A stretch of DNA of 16,815 bases from Streptosporangiaceae bacterium. GTDB lineage: Bacteria > Actinomycetota > Actinomycetes > Streptosporangiales > Streptosporangiaceae. The DNA lies in NCBI GenBank assembly GCA_030041195.1, contig JASHOI010000399.1:1-16815 (forward strand), written 5' to 3'. Under the pieces are notes generated by a model that ran no database searches, was not told where the DNA came from, and saw only the letters and a program-made list of their open reading frames with translations. Below, piece by piece: positions 1-7,601 of the stretch; within the stretch, counting starts at the first letter, position 1; every line of letters begins with the position of its first letter. The translations under genes were made by a program, and so were the position numbers.

Positions 1-304
1 GCCCTTGCCGCGGCTGAGCCGCACAAGTCCAGACACATGATTGACAAGAACATCACCCAGCCGACACTGTGCGTTAGAAACAGCGCTACAGCACACGCGC
101 ACCCACCCGCCGATCTGAGCGGCACTTCGTTCGCGGGCCAGGCCGGGCGGTGCGGCACCAGACAGGGCGTTCGGGGCGGTTGCTGCCCGGTGCGTGAGGG
201 CGATCGGCTGCTGCAGCGCCGGATCGTGATCGTAGTGCCCGTGCTTGCTGCTTCTTTACTGCGCCGACTGGGGGTGTCACCCTGAACCGGTGAGGCCGAG
301 GATC
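1..304. other. Intergenic left edge, no gene supported
   Basis: No reading frame here has convincing coding character; the short ORFs on both strands are rich in Arg, Pro and Cys, as expected of chance frames in GC-rich DNA. A perfect 6-bp inverted repeat with a 1-nt centre (GCGGCT-G-AGCCGC) lies at 10-22 and could end a gene to the left of the window. The last part must hold the promoter of the hydrolase-LuxR gene, but I see no clear -35/-10 pair. Confidence 0.5.
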
Positions 305-1300
305 ATGTACTGCAGCACGCCTGCCGGGCGCGTCGCGTACTCGACGTCGGGCGCTGGCCCGCCGCTGTTGTTCGACTCGGGCTGGGTTTCCCATCTGCGC
401 GGGCAGCTGGAGCTGTGGTCCTTTGGCGAGTTTGTCGGGCGGCTGGCGGACCGGTTTACCGTGATCCGCTACGACAAGCCCGGATGCGGGCTGTCGGACC
501 GGGATGGGATCGATCTGTCGTTTGATGGGCAGGTGGCCGCGGCGCTGGCGGTGGCGGACGCGGTAGGCGCTGGGCGTTTCGGCCTGTTCGGGGCCTCGCA
601 GGGCGGTCAGCTGGCCGCCGCGATCGCGGCCAGGTACCCAGGCCGGGTGGAGGCGCTGGCGCTGTACGGGATGTGCGCCAGTGGCAGCGATCTGGCGCCT
701 GCCGAGGTCCGGGATTCGGTGGTGGCGCTAGTGCGGGCCCACTGGGGCCTGGGCCTGAAAGCGCTGGCCGGGGCCTTCGTCACCGACCCTACCGCCGAGG
801 AGCTGGAGGCATTCACCCGGTTCCAGCGGGCCAGCGCCTCAGCCGCGGTGGCCGCCCGGCTGCTTGAGGTCTACTACGGCACCGACATCAGGGCCCTGCT
901 CCCGGTGATCCGGGCGCGCACGGCGGTGCTGCACCGCGAGGCGGACAAGGGCACCCGGTTCGAGCTGGGGCGGGAGGTCGCCACACTGATCCCGGGGGCG
1001 ACGCTGATCCCGCTGCCGGGTTCGAGCCACCTGTTCTACCACGGCGACTGGCAGACGGTCTTGGATGCGTTGCTCGGCTTCATGTGCGAGCCCGCAAAGG
1101 CGGGGCCGCGGCTGACCGGCCGTGAGCTCGAGGTGGCCGGGCTGGTCGCCGAGGGACTGACCAACCAGGCCATCGCCCGGCGGCTGTCGGTCGCGCCCCG
1201 GACCGCGGAGGCGCACGTGGAGAACATCCGGCGCAAGCTGCAGGTGCACTCGCGCGCCCAGATCGCAGCGTGGGTGACCGAGCACCGGTTCCGCACCTGA
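305..1300 (+). CDS. Alpha/beta hydrolase with C-terminal LuxR-type HTH
   Basis: This is a 331-residue protein joining an alpha/beta-hydrolase domain to a GerE/LuxR DNA-binding domain. The hydrolase part (about 10-260) shows a nucleophile elbow GASQGG with Ser98, an acid in the strand VLHREAD (Asp214) and a histidine in GSSHLF (His242), so the Ser-Asp-His triad looks complete. Residues about 268-325 hold the LuxR motif (LTGRELEVAGLVAEG, then TAEAHVENIRRKL). Such fusions are known in actinobacteria and are thought to be regulators whose hydrolase fold senses or processes a ligand; no ligand can be named here. I chose ATG 305 over the upstream in-frame start at 245 because GAGGCCGAGG lies just ahead of it and the hydrolase fold begins right after it. 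No receiver domain is present. A repeat- and palindrome-rich segment follows the stop codon. Confidence 0.9.
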   Translation: MYCSTPAGRVAYSTSGAGPPLLFDSGWVSHLRGQLELWSFGEFVGRLADRFTVIRYDKPGCGLSDRDGIDLSFDGQVAAALAVADAVGAGRFGLFGASQGGQLAAAIAARYPGRVEALALYGMCASGSDLAPAEVRDSVVALVRAHWGLGLKALAGAFVTDPTAEELEAFTRFQRASASAAVAARLLEVYYGTDIRALLPVIRARTAVLHREADKGTRFELGREVATLIPGATLIPLPGSSHLFYHGDWQTVLDALLGFMCEPAKAGPRLTGRELEVAGLVAEGLTNQAIARRLSVAPRTAEAHVENIRRKLQVHSRAQIAAWVTEHRFRT

Positions 1301-1306
1301 GCGGCT

Positions 1307-1385
1307 CGGTAGTTCACCCGACGCATTTACCGGGGACGGCCCCCCCGGCCGGGGGGAACGGGGGAATTGCCGGTAGTTCACCCGA
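1307..1385 (+). repeat. 15-bp direct repeat pair
   Basis: CGGTAGTTCACCCGA occurs exactly at 1307-1321 and again at 1371-1385, 64 bp apart. The first copy begins 7 bp after the hydrolase-LuxR stop; the second ends 36 bp before the next start codon. The copies are not palindromic, so they could be tandem binding sites for an activator (for example the LuxR domain encoded just upstream) or the marks of a small repeat element. Identity is exact; the role is inference. Confidence 0.75.
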
Positions 1386-1398
1386 TAGCCGTCCCCGG
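1330..1398. terminator. Nested inverted repeats, possible terminator
   Basis: CCGGGGACGGC (1330-1340) is the exact reverse complement of GCCGTCCCCGG (1388-1398). Immediately inside the left arm is a perfect 16-bp palindrome, CCCCCCGGCCGGGGGG (1341-1356). The 11-bp outer stem or the 16-bp inner one could terminate the hydrolase-LuxR transcript, although no T tract follows. The outer right arm sits about 12 bp before a possible -10 for the next gene, so a regulatory role is equally possible. Confidence 0.5.
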
Positions 1399-1421
1399 CC
1401 AGGCGGCCTTAGCGTCGAGGA

Positions 1422-2237
1422 ATGACCCACGCCACCAGTCCGACCCGCCCTTTGGCCACCGCCGAGCGCCCGCGGCACGCCAGGATGCCCGCGCTGACTA
1501 TCCCGCCCCGCTTTTGCGGCCCCCCCGGTAGCGGCAACGGCGGTTACGTCTGCGGACGCATCGCCGCGTACCTCGATGGCCAGGTGACAGTCACGCTGCG
1601 CCGGCCACCTCCGCTAGCCATGCCCATGGCCGTCGAGCGGGGCGGCAAAAGCTCGGTCCGCATCCACCACGGCCGCACTCTGATAGCCGAGGCGACCACC
1701 TCGCCGGGCAGCCCGCTGCTGGAGATACCGGGCCCGGCCTCGATGGCGGAAGCTCGCACGGCGGCCGGCCGCGCGCGCTACTACTCCGATCCGGTCTTCC
1801 CTGCTTGCTTTGTCTGCGGGACGAGCCGCCAGCTAGGCGACGGGCTGCGGATCTTCCCCGGGCCTGTGGCCGGCAGGCCGTTGTGGGCGGCGCCGTGGAC
1901 ACCGGATCCCTCGGTCGCCGACGCCAGCGGGAGGGTCAAGCCGGAGGTGGTCTGGGCGGCGCTGGATTGCCCCAGCGGGATCGCCGTGGCGGAGGCCGCC
2001 GACCTGACCCAGGACACTGCAATCCTGCTTGGCCAGATGACGGCCAGCCTGGCAGTGCTGCCTGCGGCCGGCGGCCAGTACCGGGTGATCGCCTGGCCGG
2101 CCGGGCGTGATGGGCGCAAGCTCACCGCCGGGTCGGCGCTGCTCGGGCCCGGCGGCCAGGTGCTCGCCGCGGCCAGGGCCGTGTGGCTGACCGTGCCGCG
2201 CGCGGTTCTGGCGCTGGCCGCTGAGGGAACGTCGTGA
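1422..2237 (+). CDS. Hotdog-fold thioesterase-like hypothetical protein
   Basis: The 271-residue protein has two halves. The N-terminal half contains GSGNGGYVCGRIAAYL (about 36-51), typical of the central helix region of acyl-CoA thioesterase-like hotdog proteins. The C-terminal half has CFVCG (129-133), GDGLRIFPGPV (139-149) and VVWAALDCPSG (177-186), a pattern I associate with actinobacterial double-hotdog proteins. The likely substrate class is an acyl-CoA or other thioester, but no catalytic residue can be assigned. ATG 1422 has AGGA unusually close to it, and a possible -10 (TAGCGT, 1410-1415) would put transcription start almost on the ATG, so a leaderless mRNA is plausible. The stop overlaps the GTG of the following flavin oxidoreductase by 4 bp, so the two are translationally coupled. 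Confidence 0.75.
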   Translation: MTHATSPTRPLATAERPRHARMPALTIPPRFCGPPGSGNGGYVCGRIAAYLDGQVTVTLRRPPPLAMPMAVERGGKSSVRIHHGRTLIAEATTSPGSPLLEIPGPASMAEARTAAGRARYYSDPVFPACFVCGTSRQLGDGLRIFPGPVAGRPLWAAPWTPDPSVADASGRVKPEVVWAALDCPSGIAVAEAADLTQDTAILLGQMTASLAVLPAAGGQYRVIAWPAGRDGRKLTAGSALLGPGGQVLAAARAVWLTVPRAVLALAAEGTS

Positions 2238-3307
2238 CCTCGCGACGGCGCGGCGTCGGGCTCACGCCGATGGAGACCCGGCGCGATGTCATCGTCCAGG
2301 CCGCGGTGCTCGCCGACGAGCTGGGATATGAGATCTTCGCGGTGCCCGAGGGCTGGGGACTGGACTCGACCCCGGTGCTGACCGAAATCGCGCTGCGTAC
2401 TGCCAGAATCCACCTCGTCTCTGGCGTCCTGTCGGTCTGGGGGCGCACCCCCGCCACGCTAGCGATGACCGCCGCCACTTTGCACCAGGTCTGTGGCGGG
2501 CGTTACCTGCTGGGCCTGGGCGCCAGCACCAAGGCCCTGGCTGAGGGGTTCCACGACACCGCATTCGAGCATCCCGCCGCCAAGCTGCGCGACACCGTGG
2601 CCAAGGTCCGTGCGCTGCTGGCGGGGCAGCCCGCCCCACTCGGCCACACCGCGGCCGCGCGCCCATTGCGCCTAGGCCAGCCCCCCGCCCCCGACCTGCC
2701 GATCTGGGTCGCCGCGCTGGGCCATCACACCACCCGGGTCGCCGCCGAGCTCGGCGACGGCTGGATACCCGCGCTCGTGGCCCGGGACCGCCTCCCCGGC
2801 TGGGCAGCCCAGCTCAAGCAGCTACGCGACGCGGCTACCCCGCACGCGCGACCCCTCACCGTAGCGGCCGGGCCCATCACCGCCGCTGACGAGAACGCGA
2901 GCGCGGCCCGCAACATCGCCGCAGCCTGCATCGCCTGGTACCTGGGCGCCATGGGCGAGGTCTACGCCCGGTCCATATCTGGCCAGGGCTACGCCGCCGA
3001 CGTCCAAGCAATCATCGCCGCAAACCCGCGTCCCAGCCCACGAGGAGGGACCATCCCAGCCAGCGCCCAGGCCGTCCTCGACCAGCTCGCCGCCTATGGA
3101 ACCTGTGATCAGGTCCGCGAGCAACTCCAGTCCTGGGACCACGCCGCCGACATCGTCACCATCCTGCTGCCGCCCGGCATGCCCTGGCCCAACATCGAGG
3201 CGACCCTCCTGGCCGCAGCGCCAGGCGCCCGCCCGGCGCGCCCCAGGAGCCTGTCCGCCAATGCAGCCGGCCAGACCATTCCCAAGGTGGCGGCCGAACA
3301 TCCTTAA
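2234..3307 (+). CDS. LLM-class flavin-dependent oxidoreductase
   Basis: A 357-residue luciferase-like (LLM) protein, the family of FMN- or F420-dependent TIM-barrel oxidoreductases. Visible family signatures are an N-terminal helix region AAVLADELGYEIFAVPEG, the segment SVWGRTPATLAMTAATL followed by GRYLLGLGAS (about 95-100), and the mid-protein LPIWVAALGHHTTRVAAELGDGWIP. The C-terminal part has the usual ADIVTILLPPG strand. Length is normal for the family, and the actinobacterial context makes F420 a likely cofactor, though sequence alone does not settle FMN versus F420. The GTG start overlaps the TGA of the hotdog-like gene (GTGA), so both are probably made from one mRNA and may act on the same acyl or CoA-linked substrate. 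Residues after about 330 are low-complexity. No clear terminator follows. Confidence 0.9.
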   Translation: MTSRRRGVGLTPMETRRDVIVQAAVLADELGYEIFAVPEGWGLDSTPVLTEIALRTARIHLVSGVLSVWGRTPATLAMTAATLHQVCGGRYLLGLGASTKALAEGFHDTAFEHPAAKLRDTVAKVRALLAGQPAPLGHTAAARPLRLGQPPAPDLPIWVAALGHHTTRVAAELGDGWIPALVARDRLPGWAAQLKQLRDAATPHARPLTVAAGPITAADENASAARNIAAACIAWYLGAMGEVYARSISGQGYAADVQAIIAANPRPSPRGGTIPASAQAVLDQLAAYGTCDQVREQLQSWDHAADIVTILLPPGMPWPNIEATLLAAAPGARPARPRSLSANAAGQTIPKVAAEHP

Positions 3308-3740
3308 GTTGACTAGCGCGGCCAGCAGGACAGTGCTCAGTAATGGAAGATCTGCGCCCTCTTCTCCGTCCGCCCCACACACGCTGTCCAACACACCGAA
3401 TCGGCGTTTAACGCGTCCGGATGCAGTGTTCGACCATGATCAGCCAGGAGCGGACGAACTCGGCACACCTACAACGTCCCCGCTGGAGCTCCAGACTGTC
3501 GGTGACACAGACGTCGATCGTCACGAAGTGGTCGCCCATCTGGCGACAACCAGGCGCTGTCTCACCCAGACATAGCGCAAAAAGCTCGGCGAACGAAGGT
3601 CTGCCAGGGAGGACGAAATCAGCCGTACGCTCAATTGGGAGCCAACGTGCGCAGACACCGAACTACGCCGGACGGCCATAGGCCACAAGAATCGATCACC
3701 GTCGCACACCCAAGCTATCGGCAACACATTCGAAAATATC
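3308..3740. other. Lower-GC gene-free stretch left of tRNA scar
   Basis: This stretch is visibly less GC-rich than its surroundings and has no ORF with convincing codon bias on either strand. ORFs that run through it end in unrelated, Cys/Trp/Arg-rich sequence. Given the orientation of the neighbouring tRNA half-site, it should be chromosomal DNA that originally lay downstream of the tRNA gene, or an older insertion. I recognise nothing else in it. Confidence 0.5.
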
Positions 3741-3788
3741 TGGTCGGGATGGCGGGATTCGAACCCGCGGCCTCCTGCTCCCAAAGCA
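3741..3788 (-). other. 3' half of tRNA-Pro(UGG): att half-site
   Basis: Read on the minus strand, this is the last 48 nt of a tRNA: anticodon loop TTTGGGA (anticodon TGG), 3' anticodon strand GCAGG, T arm GCGGG-TTCGAAT-CCCGC, acceptor strand CATCCCG, discriminator A, and an encoded CCA. The sequence stops matching one base into the region where the 5' anticodon strand CCTGC should be: only TGC is present, and beyond 3788 there is no D arm or 5' acceptor strand. A tRNA that is whole from anticodon loop to CCA and absent elsewhere is the classic footprint of site-specific integration into a tRNA 3' end; pSAM2-type elements use tRNA-Pro. The element side is to the right, where an integrase relic lies. 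Confidence 0.85.
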
Positions 3789-3924
3789 CCGGAAGCGTTC
3801 ATTTTATTTCCTGGCCTAAGTCCCGACTCTGCTATTCTTGCAGCTAGAAGCCATATGATCTGAGCCATTCAATACCAATGGATGTCGATGCTTTTCGCTC
3901 GGTCCACGGTCAGAATGCTGTCAG

Positions 3925-3944
3925 ATGATCAAGGTGGTGATCAT
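3925..3944 (+). promoter_or_regulatory. Hairpin over integrase start codon
   Basis: ATGATCA and TGATCAT form a perfect 7-bp inverted repeat around the 6-nt loop AGGTGG. The loop holds the likely ribosome binding site and the right arm contains the ATG at 3943, so the mRNA hairpin could limit translation. The repeat is seen directly; a regulatory role is inference. Confidence 0.35.
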
Positions 3945-4506
3945 GGGCTTTTCCCGCAAGCGAACGGGCCGTGACGGCGGGCTAGGGTACACGGCCTACT
4001 ACCGGGACATCCGGGGTGAGGAGCGGTCAGCAGGCACCTTCGCCCGCAAGAAAGAGGCCGACGATGCCTGGAAGGCGGCCGAGGCAGCCGTCAGCGCTGG
4101 TAAGCGAGGCGACCCCAGCCGAGGTCTGGTGCAGGCAGTGACCGTGCGGGAGGTGCTGGCGGCGAGCTTCGACGCGTTCGAGGCTATCCGGATCACGGCC
4201 CGCGACCACCAGGACCAGGTGCCGGGGCTGTCCGCCGCATTCATGACCACTGCGGACGCCGCTGTCGATGGCCGCGAAGCCGTCACCATCGCGCCCTCGC
4301 TCCCCCGCGCGGGCGGCACCGGGCCCTGCGGCCTGGCCGCCACCGCCGGCGCCGGTCAGGCTGCCGAGATCGTGGCCGGGCTCGCGATTGTGCTCCGCGA
4401 CCGTCTGACCGGTGCCGCCCACCTGGCGGATACGCCAGGTGATCGGGCCGCCTGCCAGGACGCCGCCGAGGCGGCCGGGCGGATCTGCCAGCTGATGACC
4501 CGATGA
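3943..4506 (+). pseudogene. Truncated tyrosine integrase fused to unknown ORF
   Basis: Residues 1-61 from ATG 3943 match the N-terminal arm/core-binding start of actinobacterial tyrosine integrases: a YTAYYRDIRGEERSAGTF strand pair, KKEADDAWKAAEA helix, then GDPSRG. From about residue 62 the similarity stops; the catalytic domain with its Arg...HxxR...Tyr residues is missing. What follows (TVREVLAASFDAFEAIRI and onward) is a different, unrecognised protein of about 120 residues that could have begun at GTG 4138. The reading frame stays open across the join, producing a chimera. AAGGTGG precedes ATG 3943. The stop overlaps the ATG of the next gene (ATGA), so the unknown 3' part and that gene were once an operon. 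It lies 155 bp from the tRNA-Pro half-site, as expected for an element's integrase. No recombinase activity is expected. Confidence 0.7.
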
Positions 4507-6375
4507 CCACCAGGCCAGTTGCCGGTGACTTCCTCGAGCAGGCACGCCAGCACATCGCCGCGGCCGTGTCGTTCCGCGGATACCTGTCCTACGACGCCCA
4601 GCGCGATGCCGCGCGCCAGCTCTGCCGCCTGACCGCTGCCATGGCCCGGTTGCTGGCCGATCTGCCCGGCCAGCCCAGCCCTTCGCCCGTTCCGGAACGC
4701 GACGCCGGTACGCCAGTCATCACTGCCAGGATCGCCCTGGCACGGGCTGTGCATAGCCTGCGGCCCCTAGCGGCCGGCGTAGGCACCACAGCCGCGAGCA
4801 CCCATCCAGCCATCGGGCACCTGGCGGACGCGGCGAACAACCTGACGGCCGGCCGGGACCTGCTGCAGACCCACTTCGCCTGCGATCCCGCCGGCACCCG
4901 CACCAGCAAGCTCGTACTTGGCGCCGCTCATCACGTCCGGGCCGATGACCGCCGCGCTGCTCGGCGAGCTGGCCGACTGCACGCATACGCTCGCACCCTG
5001 GATCGCGCGCCAGTCCGGTGCCCGGCGCACATACCCTGCTCCGCGCACCTCAGGCGAGCACGCCCTGCGCGGCGCCGCACCACTGCTGCAGCTCGCCGAC
5101 ACCGCGATCCGCGCCGCCCAGCACGCGCACTACCCCTGCCCCGACCGAGCCCTGCTACATGGCGTTCCCGCCAACACCCCGCCGTCCCGCAACCCGCTCC
5201 GCCCCGGTGAACCAGTCGGTGAGCTGTGCGAGCGTATCCCCTGGCGGCCGAACGGCTCCGCTACCTCGCCGTCACCTTCGCTCCCCAGGCTCGCTGGTCA
5301 CCGGCTGCCCTTTCCGCATCCTGGCGCCGTGACGCCCTCGCCTCGGCCATCACCAGCCACGCCAGCGAACTCATCCTGCGCACCCTCGCCAACCGCGCCT
5401 GGCAGCTCGGTCTCGAAGCCGCCGTCCAAGCCCGCTGCACGACGCGGCCGACGGCATGCAGCTCGCCTGCACCGCCTGGCGCGCCGTCGCCGGCCAGTGG
5501 GACGTCGTGACCACCTGCGCCCGCCGCGGCGCGGCCCTGACGCCGGTGGCGTTTGAAATCGGCGACCTCGCCGTGCACACCGGACAGCTCGCCTACCGTG
5601 ATCCGCACTAGACACCCGCCCACAGCCAGGCCAGCCCGACCCGCGGCCCAGCAGACCTGGCCCACTCCCCCGCTGACGTCATCACTGTCCTTGCCCCCGT
5701 CCACCATGCCACCGACGCGATCAGCCAGATCGCCGCCCATGACCACGAAGCGGTGTACTGCGCCGCCACCGACAGCCGACTATACGTACCCACCCGGCTG
5801 CTGCCCGAAAAATACGACATCCCCCAGCCCTAAACCTCAGCGCCCCGCTCGCACACCGAAGCGCTCCTGGCCGCCTACGACGCCGCTCGCTCGGCAACCG
5901 CATGCATCACCACCGCCCTGGAGAACCTCGCCACAGCCGTCAACGCACCCAGCAGACTGCTCGCCGCCGCCCGCCGCGCGGCCCCAGCAGAGAGCCAACA
6001 GCACCTCCGCCAAGATCAGCGTCCAGATCCCGGCCGCTTCCGGCCACGCCGCTGCCAGGCCAGACCGAAAGAACTCTGCTCGAGCTACGCACCCGCGACC
6101 CAGCCCTGCTCCTGCCCGCCGCCATCATCGACCAAGCAGCACGCGACCTAATCGCCGAAGCCAGCGCCAAGGCCCACAGCCACGACAGCATTGCCACTCG
6201 CGCCCCGCGGGCAGCTCAGCTTGCCCATCAAGATGCTCCAGACCCACCGCCAAAATTGGAAGAAACTACATACCGCATAAATGGAAACCGCGCTCAAAAC
6301 TTCGGCCGACCGCATCCGACCACTGCTCCAACAGCACCAATACGGCCTCGTTCCACGCGCCGCTGCTAACACCAA
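4503..6375 (+). pseudogene. Large decayed gene of the integrative element
   Basis: One long protein can be followed through all three forward frames: from ATG 4503 to about 4910, then from about 4915 to 5225 in the next frame (LAPLITSGPMTAALLGELAD), back to the first frame from about 5226 to 5430 (LAAERLRYLAVTFAPQARW), then a third frame from about 5432 (DAADGMQLACTAWRAVAGQW) which meets an in-frame TAG at 5609-5611 and a TAA at 5831-5833 yet stays protein-like to about 5990. A last piece (LLELRTRDPALLLPAAIID) reads in a further frame near 6065-6215. The product would have been around 600 residues, helical, rich in Ala, Arg and Leu. I do not recognise the family. The start overlaps the upstream chimeric ORF by 4 bp. 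Dead gene, probably element cargo. Confidence 0.6.
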
Positions 6376-6663
6376 CCCGATCTCCTTGGCTGGTCGGGGC
6401 GGTGACTAAGAGTCAACATTCGGCGCGACGATTTTCGGCGCAGAACGCCGACTATACGCTCGGGTTGAGACGAGCAGTTCGATCCGCAGTCCAATACAGA
6501 ATGGCAGTTCTGAACTAACTTAGCTGGCCAATCTGCTGGGACATCCTCGGAATCCTCTAACCAGGGTAGAGGTGACTTCGGGTGACGGGGATCGGGGCTC
6601 AGTGATCTGCGCCTGGTCAGGTGACCGCGCGCAGGCGTGGGCGGCGCGCTAGGGGGTGAGACG
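6376..6663. other. Gene-free junction right of decayed element
   Basis: No ORF here has coding character. It contains a 6-bp inverted repeat CCTCTA...TAGAGG (6554-6572). I looked for the second copy of the tRNA-Pro half-site or an intact tRNA and found neither, so the right boundary of the element is not resolved in this window. Confidence 0.5.
6627..6649 (-). terminator. Candidate terminator of MmyB-like gene
   Basis: GCGCGC at 6627-6632 and 6644-6649 can form a 6-bp stem with an 11-nt loop 15 nt past the stop codon of the minus-strand regulator gene. There is no T tract; actinobacterial terminators often lack one. Confidence 0.3.
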
Positions 6664-7488
6664 CTACCTGACGAGTGCGAGACCGCCGTGGCGCAGTCGG
6701 CTCATGGCGGCCTGAGTGGCTTCATCGGCGGGCAGCAACACGACTAGCTGCTGCGCGTCGCCGGGGGGAAGCTCCAGCGTCTCCCGATCGAAGCAGAGTT
6801 CGCCGCCGACCGGGTGACTCCATATCTGCCGGGCACTTCGGGAAAGACCGTGGCTGTGCAGGCGTCGGGTGAATTCGGTGCCGGCCACCGCGGTCAGGTC
6901 AGCGATGAGCTGATCGCCGCGCACTGACGGCGCCCCGAAGGAGAGAGGCAGGGCACGTTCGTCTGCGATTCGGTCCCACTCGGGGAAAACGTTTCGGGCG
7001 CGCTCGTCGGCGAAGACGAATCGGGTGAGGCTCGGGTGAGGGTCCTCGAGGAGCCCGACGGGTCGGGCCAGCAGCTCAAAGCTCTCGGTGTAGGCCAGCA
7101 GGTCCCCGAGCCGGTTGGTCACGTACGCGATCCCCGGCTCGATCTGGGCCAGCAGCGCCCGGACCGTCGCCCGGACGTCGAGAGGGGCAGGGTGCGCCGC
7201 GGCTCCACAGGTTCCGGAGCTGCATTTCGCCACTTTCCGCAAGTGGTCACGCTCGGTGGCATCCAAACGCAGGGCCTCGGCCAGCGCGTTGAGCACCGAG
7301 GACGACGGGTTATTGTCGCGGCCCTGCTCGATGCGCACCAGGTACTCGACGCTGATCCCGGCCAGCGCCGCGACCTCCGACCGGCGCAGGCCAGCCACCC
7401 GTCTCCGCTGGCCCCGGGCCAGGCCGACCGCCGCGGGCGTCGCCGCGTCGCGCCGGGCACGGAGGTAATCGCCGAGCGGCGTGCTCAT
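6664..7488 (-). CDS. XRE-family regulator with MmyB-like domain
   Basis: A 274-residue transcription regulator. Residues about 5-80 form an XRE/HTH_31 domain (LGDYLRARRDA, then LRRSEVAALAGISVEYLVRIEQGR and a helix LNALAEALRLDATERDHL). Residues about 105-265 are the MmyB-like ligand-binding domain of actinobacteria, a PAS-like fold (ALLAQIEPGIAYVTNRLGDLLAYTE, FVFADERARNVFPEWD, HPVGGELCFDRETLELP). Length is normal for the family, and the CAT at 7486-7488 gives the expected MSTPLGDYLRARR start. Genes of this type are commonly divergent from an oxidoreductase they control, as here with the FMN reductase starting at 7602. A possible -10 (TAGCAT on the minus strand, 7501-7496) lies 7 nt before the ATG, suggesting a leaderless mRNA, but the -35 is weak. 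Confidence 0.93.
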   Translation of the reverse strand: MSTPLGDYLRARRDAATPAAVGLARGQRRRVAGLRRSEVAALAGISVEYLVRIEQGRDNNPSSSVLNALAEALRLDATERDHLRKVAKCSSGTCGAAAHPAPLDVRATVRALLAQIEPGIAYVTNRLGDLLAYTESFELLARPVGLLEDPHPSLTRFVFADERARNVFPEWDRIADERALPLSFGAPSVRGDQLIADLTAVAGTEFTRRLHSHGLSRSARQIWSHPVGGELCFDRETLELPPGDAQQLVVLLPADEATQAAMSRLRHGGLALVR

Positions 7489-7533
7489 CAGCCCATGCTA
7501 CGGTCACCCGGCCGTGCCGAGCCGCTGCTATGG

Positions 7534-7550
7534 TGGCCCTGTCAGGGCCA
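7534..7550. promoter_or_regulatory. Palindrome in divergent promoter, likely operator
   Basis: TGGCCCTG-T-CAGGGCCA is a perfect 8-bp inverted repeat with a 1-nt centre in the 113-bp gap between the MmyB-like regulator and the FMN reductase. It is the strongest symmetry in the gap and is placed where one dimeric regulator could act on both genes. Binding by the adjacent regulator is inference. Confidence 0.5.
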
Positions 7551-7601
7551 GCCTGACCCGGGTTCTTGTCCCTGCTGGCGCCGCGCCGGACAGTGGGGGG
7601 C

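Noticed and set aside
3635..3847. ORF containing MAGFEPAA
   Set aside because: This is the well-known spurious translation of the T arm and 3' end of a tRNA, here the tRNA-Pro half-site, not a gene.
6376..6663. Intact tRNA or second att copy at the right edge of the decayed element
   Set aside because: No T arm with paired stems and no copy of the 48-bp tRNA-Pro segment could be found.
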